Assembly: GCF_032854445.1 (NCBI RefSeq)
Contig: NC_088297.1
Coordinates: 20,035,127-20,099,126 of the forward strand
Direction of reading: 5' to 3'
Source: Liolophura sinensis
Lineage: Eukaryota; Mollusca; Polyplacophora; Chitonida; Chitonidae
Length of the DNA stretch: 64,000 bases
Shown here: positions 33,988 through 44,248 of the stretch, piece by piece
Layout: every line of letters starts with the position of its first letter
Position numbering within the stretch: position 1 is the stretch's first letter
Notes under the pieces: model-generated
Told to the model about the DNA's origin: nothing
The model's database searches: none
The model's input: only the letters and a program-made list of their open reading frames with translations
Position numbers and translations under genes: made by a program

Positions 33988-35232
33988 ATGGATTTTACCA
34001 CGGCGACCGTGTTTACGATCAGTGAGGCCAACATGACGGCCCAGTCACTCGTTGTGAACAGAACTCATTTTTTGGGAAACTTAACCGCGGACATGGATCA
34101 CACTCCATCAGTGGCTTTACAACTCACTCGATTTTACGTCCAGAAGATCTTTGTGCCTATAGTCGTCACGGTGGGTATCTTGGGCAATATATGTAACATT
34201 GTCGTACTGAGTCATCCAAGAATGACCAGTTCTACTAACGTGTATTTGACCATTCTCGCGGCTTGTGACATGTTGTACTTAGTCTTTAGTCTAACACTTG
34301 GATTTGTGTTTTGTTCGTACCGGGACATGCCGGAGTCTTCGTTCCAATACATTCCATATGGTCGAGTCCTCAGCGATATTTTCGGGAACACGGCTGTTTG
34401 GTTAACCGTAGCATTCACCATTGAACGGTACATCGGGGTCTGTCACCCAATGAAGGGTAAGATTTGGTGTACCGTCACCAGAGCCAGATGGATTGTCCTA
34501 CACACATTCTTGATCTGTCTCACCATAACATTTCCGGAGTTCTTCGAGATGGAGATAGCAGAAGTTCGAGACGTTTCGGCAAACACTACTTACTACATCT
34601 GTCGCGGCACAGAACTGTCCGAATCGCACAGCTATCAGATTGGATATTACTGGTTTTACGTAACATTCTTCACGCTTCTGCCGCTGCTGCTCCTGGCAAT
34701 ATTCAACAGCTTTCTGATCAAATCCGTCTGGGAAGCCATCCGCATCCGTCGTGAGCTCCAGAACAGCAGTTCCCGGCGAGACAACAGGACCCATCAGGAG
34801 CAGCATCGCATCACCATCATGTTGATCACTGTAGTCATTATGTTCATGCTGAGCCAGCTACCCTGGACGATTCTGTTGCTGTACAAGGCCTTTCTTAGTG
34901 CTAATGATATTCCCGCCAACAGTGATGGACTCCGAATAGCCGGTAACATCACCAATCTCCTGGGTCAAGTTAACGCATCGTGTAACTTTCTGCTGTACTC
35001 GTACTTCAGTACACGGTTCAGGAAAACATTCCAAAAACTCGTCTGCTCTTGGAACGAGAATTTCATAAAGTCCCCACGGTTGGGAACCAGGAATCCGTCT
35101 CACGTTCTTACGTCCACTGTGAGAGGAAACCGGGAGGATACAGCTTGTGACGAAACTCTTATTCCTCTCAAGTCATGTTCCTGGCAAAATGGCTATCACG
35201 GAAACGGTGTAAAATCCGCCCCAAAAGGCTAA
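33988..35232 (+). CDS. Class A (rhodopsin-like) GPCR, orphan peptide-receptor type
   Basis: Single uninterrupted frame of 414 codons encoding a seven-transmembrane receptor of the plasma membrane, expected to signal through heterotrimeric G proteins. The N-terminus carries NxS/T sequons at N15, N24 and N31, with another at N199 in extracellular loop 2. TM1 (about 54-74) has GNICN; TM2 (85-108) has the conserved Asp in LAACD (D94); TM3 ends in ERY (146-148); TM6 (275-299) has SQLPW in place of CWLP; TM7 (317-341) has NFLLY in place of NPxxY, followed by a basic helix 8 (RFRK). The Ser/Thr-rich tail suits arrestin regulation. The frame is open upstream to a GTG at 33973, but the first ATG at 33988 sits in a strong context (A at -3, G at +4), so I start there. 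The motif pattern recalls the protostome FMRFamide-receptor, sex-peptide-receptor and GPR139/142 cluster; the ligand is unknown. A 5' non-coding exon cannot be excluded. Confidence 0.93.
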   Translation: MDFTTATVFTISEANMTAQSLVVNRTHFLGNLTADMDHTPSVALQLTRFYVQKIFVPIVVTVGILGNICNIVVLSHPRMTSSTNVYLTILAACDMLYLVFSLTLGFVFCSYRDMPESSFQYIPYGRVLSDIFGNTAVWLTVAFTIERYIGVCHPMKGKIWCTVTRARWIVLHTFLICLTITFPEFFEMEIAEVRDVSANTTYYICRGTELSESHSYQIGYYWFYVTFFTLLPLLLLAIFNSFLIKSVWEAIRIRRELQNSSSRRDNRTHQEQHRITIMLITVVIMFMLSQLPWTILLLYKAFLSANDIPANSDGLRIAGNITNLLGQVNASCNFLLYSYFSTRFRKTFQKLVCSWNENFIKSPRLGTRNPSHVLTSTVRGNREDTACDETLIPLKSCSWQNGYHGNGVKSAPKG

Positions 35233-35329
35233 CAAAAAAGTTCATCTCTTAACCCGGAGAAAACCGGATATACCCGTATACTGTGATAAAAAACACACAA
35301 AAATGCTGAAGTTTATTTTGCTGATTGGA

Positions 35330-35335
35330 AATAAA
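35330..35335 (+). promoter_or_regulatory. Polyadenylation signal AATAAA of the receptor gene
   Basis: A canonical AATAAA lies 98 bases after the receptor stop codon, in AT-rich sequence. It is the first such hexamer downstream on this strand and gives a short 3' UTR. Assignment to the receptor is by position only. Confidence 0.6.
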
Positions 35336-35339
35336 AGCT

Positions 35340-36429
35340 TTAATGGCATTAAATTTAGAAGACCGTTTCTTTATTGATCTCTATGAATACAGTCGTTAGC
35401 ACTGTGACCTGCTGTCAAGTAACCGTATCATCATAATGGATAATAGTGACGGTTAATACTTACTTCATTTTTATGTTTTCTCTCCTTATACGAGATAAGA
35501 TTGGATTTCTCCGCTTAGCCGTATACTGTAAAAATGTGTACTTATAATGTGTACATATTATTTTGAGTTTCTCCAAGTCAGCGACGTCCAAAGGGACGTA
35601 TTGTCTCCAGTCTCATTTAAGCCAAATACATGAAAGCCTACGCTAATTGGGACCAGCGAAAATACTGACATGTGTCAAACTTTTACGACTTACCTCCAAT
35701 TCCCATCTGACTGGATAACTCTGTTTGAACAACGACTTAACGAGACTTTTTAAGTCGTTCATTCGAGTCTCGCCATGGCAATTATTTTCGCTGGTCTCAA
35801 TTTTTTCATTCTGGTGGTGGTGGATTATTGGCGGTGATTGTAAATTATTTGAAGTAAGGTTTCCATATACTGACCTCTCCCTAAGGCGTGTCCGCAGATG
35901 CGATTGTCGTGTCGATCCGAGGGATTCGACTCGTGTAATGAAAATAGGACAAGCTCTATTTCAGGCCTTTGAAAGATTCATAAATCCCAAGGTGGATGCT
36001 GCTCATGTAATGGACCTGTTCTATTTCATTTCACACGTCGAACTCGACGAGTTGTATCCGAATTCGACGACTCCTTACGACAAAACGCATAGTCTGCAGG
36101 CTGCTTAACCAAAATGGGATATCGGCAGATGTCCGAAGTATTACGTAATTTCAGTGGCGCTGGACATTCCACTGCAGCGTCAACAGTGCAACGTCACAGT
36201 GAGTAGACCACAAAAGTCACAGACGAAACCGTAGCACACAACATGTTTTGCCTCACGCAACAAAGACTTTGTGACGTGAAGTCCTATGTCGTACTAGTGC
36301 TACCTTTTTAGAACAGGAAAATCTGCCGGTACCCCATTGCACAATCGTATTCTCTCAGCCCACTATTTGTCCAATCAAATTCTTTCTTTCGTATCTTGGG
36401 AACAAAGTAATATGGTGTCTGCATAATGT
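35340..36429. other. Non-coding downstream of the receptor
   Basis: A 127-codon open stretch at 35725-36108 starts at TTG; the first ATG is about 70 codons in, and no family is recognised. The C-terminal half has fairly balanced composition, so a decayed coding fragment is possible but unsupported. Confidence 0.35.
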
Positions 36430-36525
36430 CACTGGGTTGGGTGTCATGTCTGGTGTTCTCGGAATGATACTGCAGTTGCGGCAGCCAATTGTTGAGTAAG
36501 ACATTAAAACCCGAGCATATAAACA
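36430..36525 (+). mobile_element. SINE-2 type, 3' fragment
   Basis: CTGGGTTGGGTGTCATGTCT, GGAATGATACTGCAGTTGCG, TTGTTGAGTAAGACATTAAA and ACCCGAGCATA. Confidence 0.75.
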
Positions 36526-36542
36526 CACATAATTATAAACCA

Positions 36543-36770
36543 GCATAATACACAATTTGGATACCGATTTATTTATTTCGCCCAGCTTCTTTCTTCATGA
36601 ATCTGTCCTAATTTCATAACTTATACACTTATATAATTTATATACTTTATATAATTCTCTGGTATTTTGTATTGAACGGCGTTTTGGGAAATGGCCGTGC
36701 GATAACTCGGAACGTCCATTCTGGCTGACGGCTGGTACATTTTTACAAATGTGTGTTTCGACGCCTACTT
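36543..36770 (+). mobile_element. Dispersed family B, copy 5
   Basis: CACAATTTGGATACCGATTT, TTCATGAATCTGTCCTAATT, TATTGAACGGCGTTTTGGGA, CTGACGGCTGGTACATTT and TGTGTGTTTCGACGCCTA follow the family order. Starts just after a SINE-2 fragment. Confidence 0.75.
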
Positions 36771-37149
36771 TCCAATGGTATATGTGTATACGCAAAAAAA
36801 GTATCCTTTGATCTTTTCACCTCATCCTTCTTCAAAAGAAAAAATATTAATTTGGGCCTGCTAGTCTGTCATGATTTTGTATCCGTAAAATACCAGCTGA
36901 ATGCTGTCTGAACTAAATGAAATTCTATGTGCAGATTGATTTACTGATCGCTCTGACTCGAAATTGTTTTAAATTTGCCTCTCACACTCGTCGCTACTCT
37001 GGCTTCATTCTTTATGCTATACGTATTTAATTATTTTGTATACCGGCATCAACCAAGATCCTGCTGATGTACTAAGCATCCACAACGCCTGGTCCCTTTC
37101 CATTGTTTCAATGTTACTGTATGTTAAATGTGATAACAACTCAGCATTT

Positions 37150-37300
37150 GAAGTAATTCTAGACCAATGACGTCTGATAAATTTCATTTAACATGACTGC
37201 ATATTTTTACTTAATTCTGTTTAAGCCATTGTGCTGGGGGTGGGGGGGGGGTCTTATTATTTTACGTAACTTATACATTTACATGAACTGTTACCCTCCA
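37150..37300 (+). mobile_element. Dispersed family A, copy 4
   Basis: AGTAATTCTAGACCAATGAC, GTCTGATAAATTTCATTTAAC, TTAATTCTGTTTAAGCCATTG and CATTTACATGAACTG match copies at 43.7 and 61.5 kb. It contains a run of ten G (37242-37251) where the others have a short GGG(C/A)GTG segment. Confidence 0.75.
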
Positions 37301-37454
37301 TGCTGTATGTCCTTAATTACGTTGATTGTTCTAATGGTTTTACCTAATGCTTTTGAGTTAATTCCGTTTGAGACATTTTGATAAGTAGTGACTAAAACCT
37401 TTATGTCATGAAATATCAAGTGGCAGTAATTTAGACTGTCATTGTTCTCGCTTT

Positions 37455-37880
37455 AGTGGAATCGGTGCGTCCACACAGACATTCGTATACCAGCCGTCAA
37501 CCAATAAGGACGTTCCCGAGCAATAATCGCAAGGCCAGTTCCCAAAACGACGTACAACACAAGTATACAAAGTACAAAAATAATGCGGAATCATGCAAAT
37601 TGAAACAGTCAGCAGTTTCAATGATGTTGGGAAAACACAAGGTATGTTCTAGGCGACTGAGTGACATCAGCATTCAAAGCGTGTAACATGCGAAAATATC
37701 AGTTGTCGATAACAAAATATGTATCTCAGTTGCGCCTTGATTGCAACTGTTCATATATCCATCGTCGCGATAATTCAGCATGATGAACATACTTTCCCTA
37801 GTCCCGGTTCAAGCGGAATTAGAGACAATCATGAAGCACAGCGCCAGGGATTCTGGACGCTCTGCCCATAGTTACTTGCA
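37455..37880 (-). mobile_element. Dispersed family B, copy 6 (reverse)
   Basis: Near full length in reverse orientation: CATTCGTATACCAGCCGTCA, CAATAATCGCAAGGCCAGTT, AATCATGCAAATTGAAACAG, AAGGTATGTTCTAGGCGACT, TATCTCAGTTGCGCCTTGAT, GCGGAATTAGAGACAATCAT. It opens the first of the two related blocks at 37-40.7 kb. Confidence 0.85.
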
Positions 37881-37964
37881 AGAGAATTATACTCATTGTA
37901 AATCTTGAGAAACTTGGAATGAACTCGCTTTTTCATTCCATATTTGTTATTATAATTAGGAGTG

Positions 37965-38068
37965 ATACTTCAGTGGCGGCAGCACTTGGACTCGCCATGC
38001 CACAAGAAGACAAACAAACCTAAGTAATTTTAAGTACGATGAAAAACCCAAAGCATACATGCATACCC
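37965..38068 (+). mobile_element. SINE-2 type, 3' fragment
   Basis: GAGTGATACTTCAGTGGCGG, CAGCACTTGGACTCGCCATG, TTAAGTACGATGAAAAACCC and AAAGCATACATGCATACC. Confidence 0.8.
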
Positions 38069-38639
38069 AATGATACTGAAGTTACAATCAGTTACAATCA
38101 AAGCACCCTTGATAAATAATTTATAGATATAATACTTGATTCCACAGGTCCAAGTCCAAAATTTCACTTTAAAGGCGTTTTAACTTTATTTTAATTTCTT
38201 CCTCACTATGGTGCTAAGAGACACTGTCAATGCTAAAGATTAAGGAAAGACAAATAGAGTAAAGGTCACACAGCGGTAAAGCTATCTAAGACTTGTATTT
38301 TATGGTAATCTATGGTAATGACCATCTCCAATGTTAATGGTAATCTCTAATTCCGCTCGTTATCGTACTCATGCAAGAGCTTTGGTCTAACTCAATTTGC
38401 CCTTTCACCTTTCTGTAGGAGCATTAGCACTAAGTCCTGAATTATGTTATTTGTTACGCCATCGCCTTTTTTAACTTATAAAACAGTTGTCCCCAGTCTG
38501 TCCTTCACTTACCTTGATAATGGACCATTACAAGGAATAAATCATTAAAGTTAATGAGCCTTTCCGTCTGAACGTCCATTGTATAAGTAATTTACGCAGG
38601 CCAAATGGGCTTTCATGCCTTGTACGATACATCCACTTA

Positions 38640-38990
38640 TCGAAAATCCCAAAGCCCGATTTGAAAGAAAAAATGTTTTCGCAGATTACATGCTGGGTCT
38701 GCCCAACACAGTGTTACGTAAGCGTACAGTGTACAGGTATTCGTGAGTGATAAAATATAACAAACAAAAAACCATGGCGAGAAGCGAGTGGGCTATTTTC
38801 CGATGAACCACCAAATACATCGCTGTGAAATAGCTGGCAATATCCTTTAACTCTGTGCAGCCACAATCAACATTGATTTAAGCAAGTTCTGGCCTATGTT
38901 CTGTTTGAACTAGCTTTGAACATTCGACAGTTATTGCGTTTGTCCCGTTACAGACTTGAATTACGCGGCGAACTGCAGGACAATATATTT
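38640..38990 (+). repeat. Family C block, first copy, proximal segment
   Basis: ATCCCAAAGCCCGATTTGAA, AGATTACATGCTGGGTCTGC, GGCAATATCCTTTAACTCTG, TTGATTTAAGCAAGTTCTGG and GAACATTCGACAGTTATTGC pair in order with 42505-42885. Intervening identity is moderate. Here no SINE interrupts it, so it serves as the empty-site comparison for the SINE-1 at 42612. Confidence 0.75.
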
Positions 38991-39084
38991 AGCGTGGAGC
39001 TAGAATCACGAAGCGGATGTAAAATCTGTGGTGTAACACCTATACGTGTGATCTGAATCTTTTTCTAGCCTCTATTCACCGCAA

Positions 39085-39370
39085 AGCATCGACTGAGATA
39101 CATATTTTATTGCCGACAATAGGTTTCTAACATGGTTCGCGATTTGAATGCTGATTTCACTCAGTCGCCTAGAACATACCTTGCGTCTTTCCAACATCAT
39201 TGAAAACTGTGGAATTTTTCTCATTGCATGATTACGTCCTATCTTCGTATTTTATAGACATTCTTAGTTCTTTGGCGATTTGTGTTATACGTCATTTTGG
39301 GAATTGGCCTTGCCATTATTGACCTGGAAGGTCTTTATTGGTTTAAGGAACGTCTGTAAGGAATGTCTGT
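39085..39370 (+). mobile_element. Dispersed family B, copy 7
   Basis: GACTGAGATACATATTTTAT, CTCAGTCGCCTAGAACATAC, TTCCAACATCATTGAAAACT, TTAGTTCTTTGGCGATTTGT and GTCATTTTGGGAATTGGCCT match the family. Confidence 0.8.
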
Positions 39371-39894
39371 TTCATATAGACATAGATTCTTCCACCATAT
39401 CTCAGCAACGTCCCACTGGCAGCTTCTTACTCTTCTTCTGCCATTAATGGTACTTATATGTCCTTCTTAGTTTGTAAATGACACCATCCTCACCCACCAG
39501 TGACAAACTAGTGACTGACCGCAAGAACATTCTCACATGGAGTCAATATTTTAGAATATTTTCTGGTTTCCTCCACCCAAATACCTGGTGGCCGTCTGAC
39601 AAATGAAACATTGTTGAGAATAAAGAATGCTCATTTCCACTGAAGCCATGTGCGAAGTCGTATGTCTTCAAAATATTATAATTTGCGACGTATTTTGAGA
39701 ACCCAACATTCGAACATTATCGAGATGGATTAGGTGCTGACATTTAATACATATGACGCTTGATCATTTTTATTGTTTAATTCATGGTTGTAGAAACTCC
39801 AAATTAACCATTTCAGCAAAGTAGATGGCGTTCACCTGATTGAGAACATCTGAAGACCTTAAGATATCGGAAGTCACGGTGTACAGAGGGGATC

Positions 39895-40015
39895 TCGCCT
39901 CGAATGGTTAAAGCAATATCTCGGTGCAACTGTCAGACCCTTGGACACCTAATGACTCCGTGTCGTGATATAACTGAAAAGTAGGACGTTAAAGCGCAAG
40001 CATACACACATACAT
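39895..40015 (+). mobile_element. SINE-2 type, internally deleted
   Basis: Tentative head CTCGCCTCGAATGGTTAAAG joined to CACCTAATGACTCCGTGTCG, ATATAACTGAAAAGTAGGAC and GTTAAAGCGCAAGCATACAC. Confidence 0.7.
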
Positions 40016-40084
40016 ATATCATGCCCTTAAAGAATGCGATTACGTCCCCCGTCCAGCAACTGCATTTTCTGCTGCAACTTTAAG

Positions 40085-40195
40085 ACAAAAGATAACCTGT
40101 CGCAGGTCGGTGGTTTACTTCCAGTTTCCTGCACCCATAAACGAGTCATATAAGTAAAAAATTCTCCACCCGGCGTTAAACACCAATCAAGCAGT
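40085..40195 (+). mobile_element. Old SINE-like fragment with mixed tail
   Basis: CGCAGGTCGGTGGTTTACTT, CCAGTTTCCTGCACCC, AGTCATATAAGTAAAAAATT and CGGCGTTAAACACCAATCAA combine features of the SINE-1 tail and the GGTCxGTGGTTT core seen at 45050. Confidence 0.6.
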
Positions 40196-40259
40196 TTGCG
40201 TACTGAGTTCAGAATTTGAAACTCCCATTGCTCAATGCTGTACCTATAAAGAGCGAATC

Positions 40260-40680
40260 GAATTTCAATAATTATGAGCTCGTGATTACCCATTCGTGAT
40301 ATTAACCATCCACATTTGTGAAGTAATATTTTTTGAGTCAGTGAACACCTGCTGTGTTGAAACGTTTTGGAAAAAAAAACAATGTTACCTCATAAGTGGA
40401 AAATAGAACAGAACCGCAGGCGTCTCCATAAAATTTGCTAACGGAAGTACAACGCATTATTATCAGGGCTCCACGGAAGTCATTCCCAAGACAATGGACT
40501 CACCTGATTTGTTTTACACTTCACAAAATCCGGCAGCCTGTGGCTTTGTGTGCCTCATTTGGAAACGTTTACACCGTACAAATAATAACAATGGGCCCAG
40601 AGGAAGCAGAGTTGGATATTACTCAAAGGAGATCAACAATGGGAAAGCATGATATTCTCTCTCTTTTTAACGTTTCCTGA
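40260..40680 (+). repeat. Family C block, first copy, distal segment
   Basis: CACCTGCTGTGTTGAAACGT, AATTTGCTAACGGAAGTACA, CGCATTATTATCAGGGCTCC, TGTTTTACACTTCACAAAAT, GCCTGTGGCTTTGTGTGCCT and CAGAGGAAGCAGAGTTGG have counterparts in the same order at 43090-43465. Pieces of weak open frames inside differ between the copies, so coding is unlikely. Confidence 0.8.
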
Positions 40681-40689
40681 AAGGTCTAT

Positions 40690-42000
40690 GTTTTTTTTTG
40701 GCGGGGGGGGGGAGAAATGGTTCATAAAAAATGGATACATTCATATCTTGATATATAGCACTTTGTTTTATTTGTCCCTGATGAATGACAGTGGAATTTT
40801 CCAGCTGGCACATGTACTTCGCTACAAGTGATCTAATGGCGCGTTGTTGTTGTTGAATTTTGTACTAAAATGACGATCTAATTTCGTTTTGCCTGCATGT
40901 ACAGAAGGTCGTCACAGACAACAGTTACCCTTCGTTTCGGGAGCTTGTACTTATTTGGTGCAGGATTTAACCACTGTAGTTTTTCTCTTCATTATCGTCG
41001 TAACGCATGTCATAAAAGTCACTTCAGCAGGAAAGATGTGCCAGTACAGGTTACACTATTTTGCTGGATTTTCAAGTATTTTACGCTTACTGCCTTGGAC
41101 GACAACATCATACCATTAGCCTCTATTCATGTATCCTTAAATATGGCAGAGAAGGAACCGAGTATACTTAGAGAACGCGGTGAGCTTTATTGCCTGTTTT
41201 CAGCAGAAAAGGAAAAAATTCCATGATCATTTCATCACCAGAATTTCGTAACCATAATGTCTCTAAAACCATCCAGCTAGATTTTAACTATGGGCACTCC
41301 AATGTTGATTGGAACTTAGTCCGTGCAACTGACGTTATTGCTGCTTTATCAGGTCAGTCTTATCACTTAGCTTGGTAGTTCTTCTAGTATCTTCAAACTC
41401 CTAGATTCCATGTAAAACTGTTTACCTCTCTCTTACATGTTACTGGCTATATTTACTCTTTATACATGTATATTTTGTCTTACATATTCCCTTGGCACGG
41501 GTGTTTTGGGTCCTTTTAGGATTAGGTCTGTGATTATCGACTTGGAACGCTGATTTATGGCCTAGGAGTGTGCCGTAACTCACCCTTAGATTTGTGTCAC
41601 TCACCTTCATAGATCGGCTCCGAAGAAAGACCTAACGTAGTACATCATCTCATGCCTTTTATCCTCCAGTGTTTAACTTTCACACATGCGGAGTTCAACC
41701 AAAGAGATACTGGAAGCCATCCAACGTCTCTGTCTAACAGACAATTAATCAGGCGGGATGTCAATGAGCCCATGCCATGAAGATTAGGTTAAAACCCAAT
41801 CTGACACACAACATAAAATATCTCCATGTTGGATATGAACTTATTCACTGACCACAAGCAAGCTGGTTCAATAACCCCGTGTCCCATATCCCGTGTTAAA
41901 ACATGATCTGACACACACCACAAGTTCTATCCACCGAAGAAATCATTTTAATCGCTGACGACAAGCGTGTATATTGATATTTTGACTTTTGTCTTGGAGC
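40690..42000. other. Non-coding, no repeat recognised
   Basis: Between the two family C blocks. Overlapping short frames at 40889-41226 in two phases and no conserved features. Confidence 0.35.
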
Positions 42001-42114
42001 ACAATCATCTTAGATTTATCGTACGTTTCGTTCGGGTCAAGAGCTCCGGTTTCTAAAATGTATTCTTCGTAAAGGACGTTCATCAAGAACTGTTTCCGAT
42101 CTTGACAATCTAAA

Positions 42115-42415
42115 CGTCGAAACAGACATGCGTATACGAGCCGTCAACCAGCATGCACGTTCTAGGTCAATAATCGCAAGGCCAATTCCCATAAAGAAGT
42201 CTAATACAGATCACCAAAGAACTAAGAAAGTGTATAAAGTAGAAAATAGATCGGAATTTCATGCAAAGAGAAGCAGTCCAAAGTTATCGGTGAGGTTGAA
42301 AAAGCGTCTGAATGAAATCAGAAGTCCAACCTTGCATCGTACTAGTATGTAACTGTTCGATAATATAATATGTATCTCAGTTCTGCTTTGATTACAACTG
42401 TTCTTATATCCAAGG
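42115..42415 (-). mobile_element. Dispersed family B, copy 8 (reverse)
   Basis: GTCGAAACAGACATGCGTAT, CAATAATCGCAAGGCCAATT, CACCAAAGAACTAAGAAAGT, ATGCAAAGAGAAGCAGTCCA and GTATCTCAGTTCTGCTTTGA are family B in reverse. It opens the second related block at 42.1-43.5 kb, as copy 6 does for the first. Confidence 0.82.
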
Positions 42416-42504
42416 CTGACACTGGGCGTAGAGTTCTGAGCATGTCTACATTTCATTCTTGATCTTGAGCACTACTGGCCTGACATCAGATGAAAACCAT
42501 TTCA

Positions 42505-42885
42505 CTCGCTTAAGATCCCAAAGCCTAATGTAATAAAGAATTCCTTAGCACATTACATGCTCCAGAACAGAGTATTCGTGGATGACAAATTAAAAAATAA
42601 CATAACGAGATTTGTTTATTTATTTAATTATTTGATTGGTGTTTTACCCTGTACTCAAGAATATTTCACTTATACGACGGCGGCCAGCATTATGGTGGGA
42701 GGAAACCGGGCAGAGCCTGGGGGACATAGCGAGATGGACCAATGAATATAACGCTATCAAAAAAACTGTCAATATCCTTTTTGTTGGTGCAGCATTGACT
42801 TAAGCGGGTTCTAGCCAGTGTATGTTTGAACTGACTTTAAACGTTCGATGTTTAATAAATTTGTCACGTTACGGTTTTGAAATAC
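42505..42885 (+). repeat. Family C block, second copy, proximal segment (split by SINE-1)
   Basis: Same landmarks as 38640-38990 (GATCCCAAAGCCTAATG, CACATTACATGCTCCAGAAC, GTCAATATCCTTTTTGTTGG, GACTTAAGCGGGTTCTAGCC, TAAACGTTCGATGTTTAATA), interrupted at 42612-42723 by a SINE-1 with its target-site duplication. Confidence 0.75.
42612..42723 (-). mobile_element. SINE-1, 5'-truncated, with target duplication
   Basis: Reversed tail and body up to CGGGCAGAGCCTGGGGG. Flanked by ACATAACGAGAT (42600-42611) and ACATAGCGAGAT (42724-42735). Inserted in the family C block. Confidence 0.93.
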
Positions 42886-43089
42886 CCTTCGGGGCATTCG
42901 AATTACCCTTCGGGGCCCTCTGCTTTTCTCCACTCATAAAGCTTACCTCTATCATACAAATCAAAGCTTCTTGACCACGGCACGAATCAAATCACCAATC
43001 ACGAATCAAACACGAATCAAGCCATCAACGTAAACTGAGTTGACAAGTTCAATGTGGAAGACTGAACCTATGATGTTGAATGTCATTTC

Positions 43090-43465
43090 AAAATTATAAA
43101 CGCATGAGTGTAATATTCGAGAAACTAACCATCCACACTTATAAAGGAATATGTTGTTAAGTGGAAAACAGCTGCAATGTCGAAACGTTTTGGGGAAAAA
43201 GCAATGTTACTTGAGGTGTGTAATCTGTAGCAGGCGTCTCGATAAATTTTGTTAACGGATGTCCATCGCATTATTAAGTGTACCGCGGAAGACACTGCGC
43301 ACATCTGAGATGTTTTACACTTCACAAAAACTTTCTGCCTGTGGCGTTGGGTGCCTCTTTTGACAATGTCTACATATAACAGCGAGGCCAAAGGAAGCAG
43401 AAACCGGATAGAGTAGGATAATATGTACTCGAAGGAGAACAACGACAGGAAAACATGTTTTTCTC
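43090..43465 (+). repeat. Family C block, second copy, distal segment
   Basis: AGCTGCAATGTCGAAACGTT, TTTTGTTAACGGATGTCCAT, CGCATTATTAAGTGTACCGC, TGTTTTACACTTCACAAAAA, GCCTGTGGCGTTGGGTGCCT and CAAAGGAAGCAGAAACC match 40260-40680 in order, about 75-80% alike by eye. Confidence 0.8.
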
Positions 43466-43689
43466 TCTTTCACACTTTTCGACCAACGAACTGAAACCGC
43501 AATTATATGAGGATAAAACTAACAAAAGCCAATGATACCATATTTTAAGGTCGATATTTCACATCCTTCTCTATACCAACAGCTATATAATACTTGTACA
43601 AACCAGCATTCTACAGATGAAGCCTCAGAGGGCTGGTCGTTTTGCGCTGTTTTTGTGTGATGTTTTATTTAATATGCTTTGACAACACA

Positions 43690-43925
43690 GAATTTTTTTT
43701 TTAATTCTAGACCAGAGACGTATAGCAGTCGTTATTAACATCACTGTTTTTTATTACCTAACTTAGCCTAAGCCATTGTCCTGTGGGCGTGTAATTTGCT
43801 ACTACTTAAACATTTACATCAACAGTTAGAGTAAAACCCCAGCTGAAGTAAACTGAGAAAAGGGTGTATTTCACCTATCACACTCTTGTCGTTGCTCTGG
43901 TTTTACTCTCAACCCTGTAGAACTC
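43690..43925 (+). mobile_element. Dispersed family A, copy 5 (most complete)
   Basis: Contains TTAATTCTAGACCAGAGACG, CCTAAGCCATTGTCCTG, GTGTAATTTGCTACTAC, AAACATTTACATCAACAG, AGCTGAAGTAAACTGAG and a single diverged copy of the 81-bp unit (TTTCACCTATCACACTCTTG, GTTGCTCTGGTTTTACTC). Useful as a reference for the family. Confidence 0.8.
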
Positions 43926-43989
43926 AATCTGGTTATCTCCACACACATTCTTCTCCTCTGTCATATAGCTGTAATCTAATCGCGTACTT

Positions 43990-44248
43990 CGCAGCAGTCG
44001 GTTAGCGCTCTAGCACAGCGTAATGACCCAGGAGCCTCTCACCAATGCGGTCGCTGTGAGTTCAAGTCCAGCTCACGCTGGCTTCCTCTCCGGCCGTAAG
44101 TGGGAAGGTCTGCCAGCAACCTACGGATGGTCGTGGGTTTCCCCCGGGCTGTGCCCGGTTTCCACCCACCATAATGCTGGCCGCCGTCGTATAAGTGAAA
44201 TATCCTTGAGTACGGCGTAAAACACCAATCAAATAAATAAATAAATCT
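43990..44248 (+). mobile_element. SINE-1, missing the first bases of the head
   Basis: Starts in the tRNA-like part (GCAGTCGGTTAGCGCTCTAG), B box GAGTTCAAGTCC, complete body and tail GAGTACGGCGTAAAACACCA followed by AAAT repeats. Confidence 0.92.

Noticed and set aside
34212-35103. Frames overlapping the receptor on both strands
   Set aside because: Shadows of the receptor coding sequence.
35725-36108. 127-codon frame downstream of the receptor
   Set aside because: Starts at TTG; the first ATG is about 70 codons in; no family recognised and no promoter or polyadenylation context.
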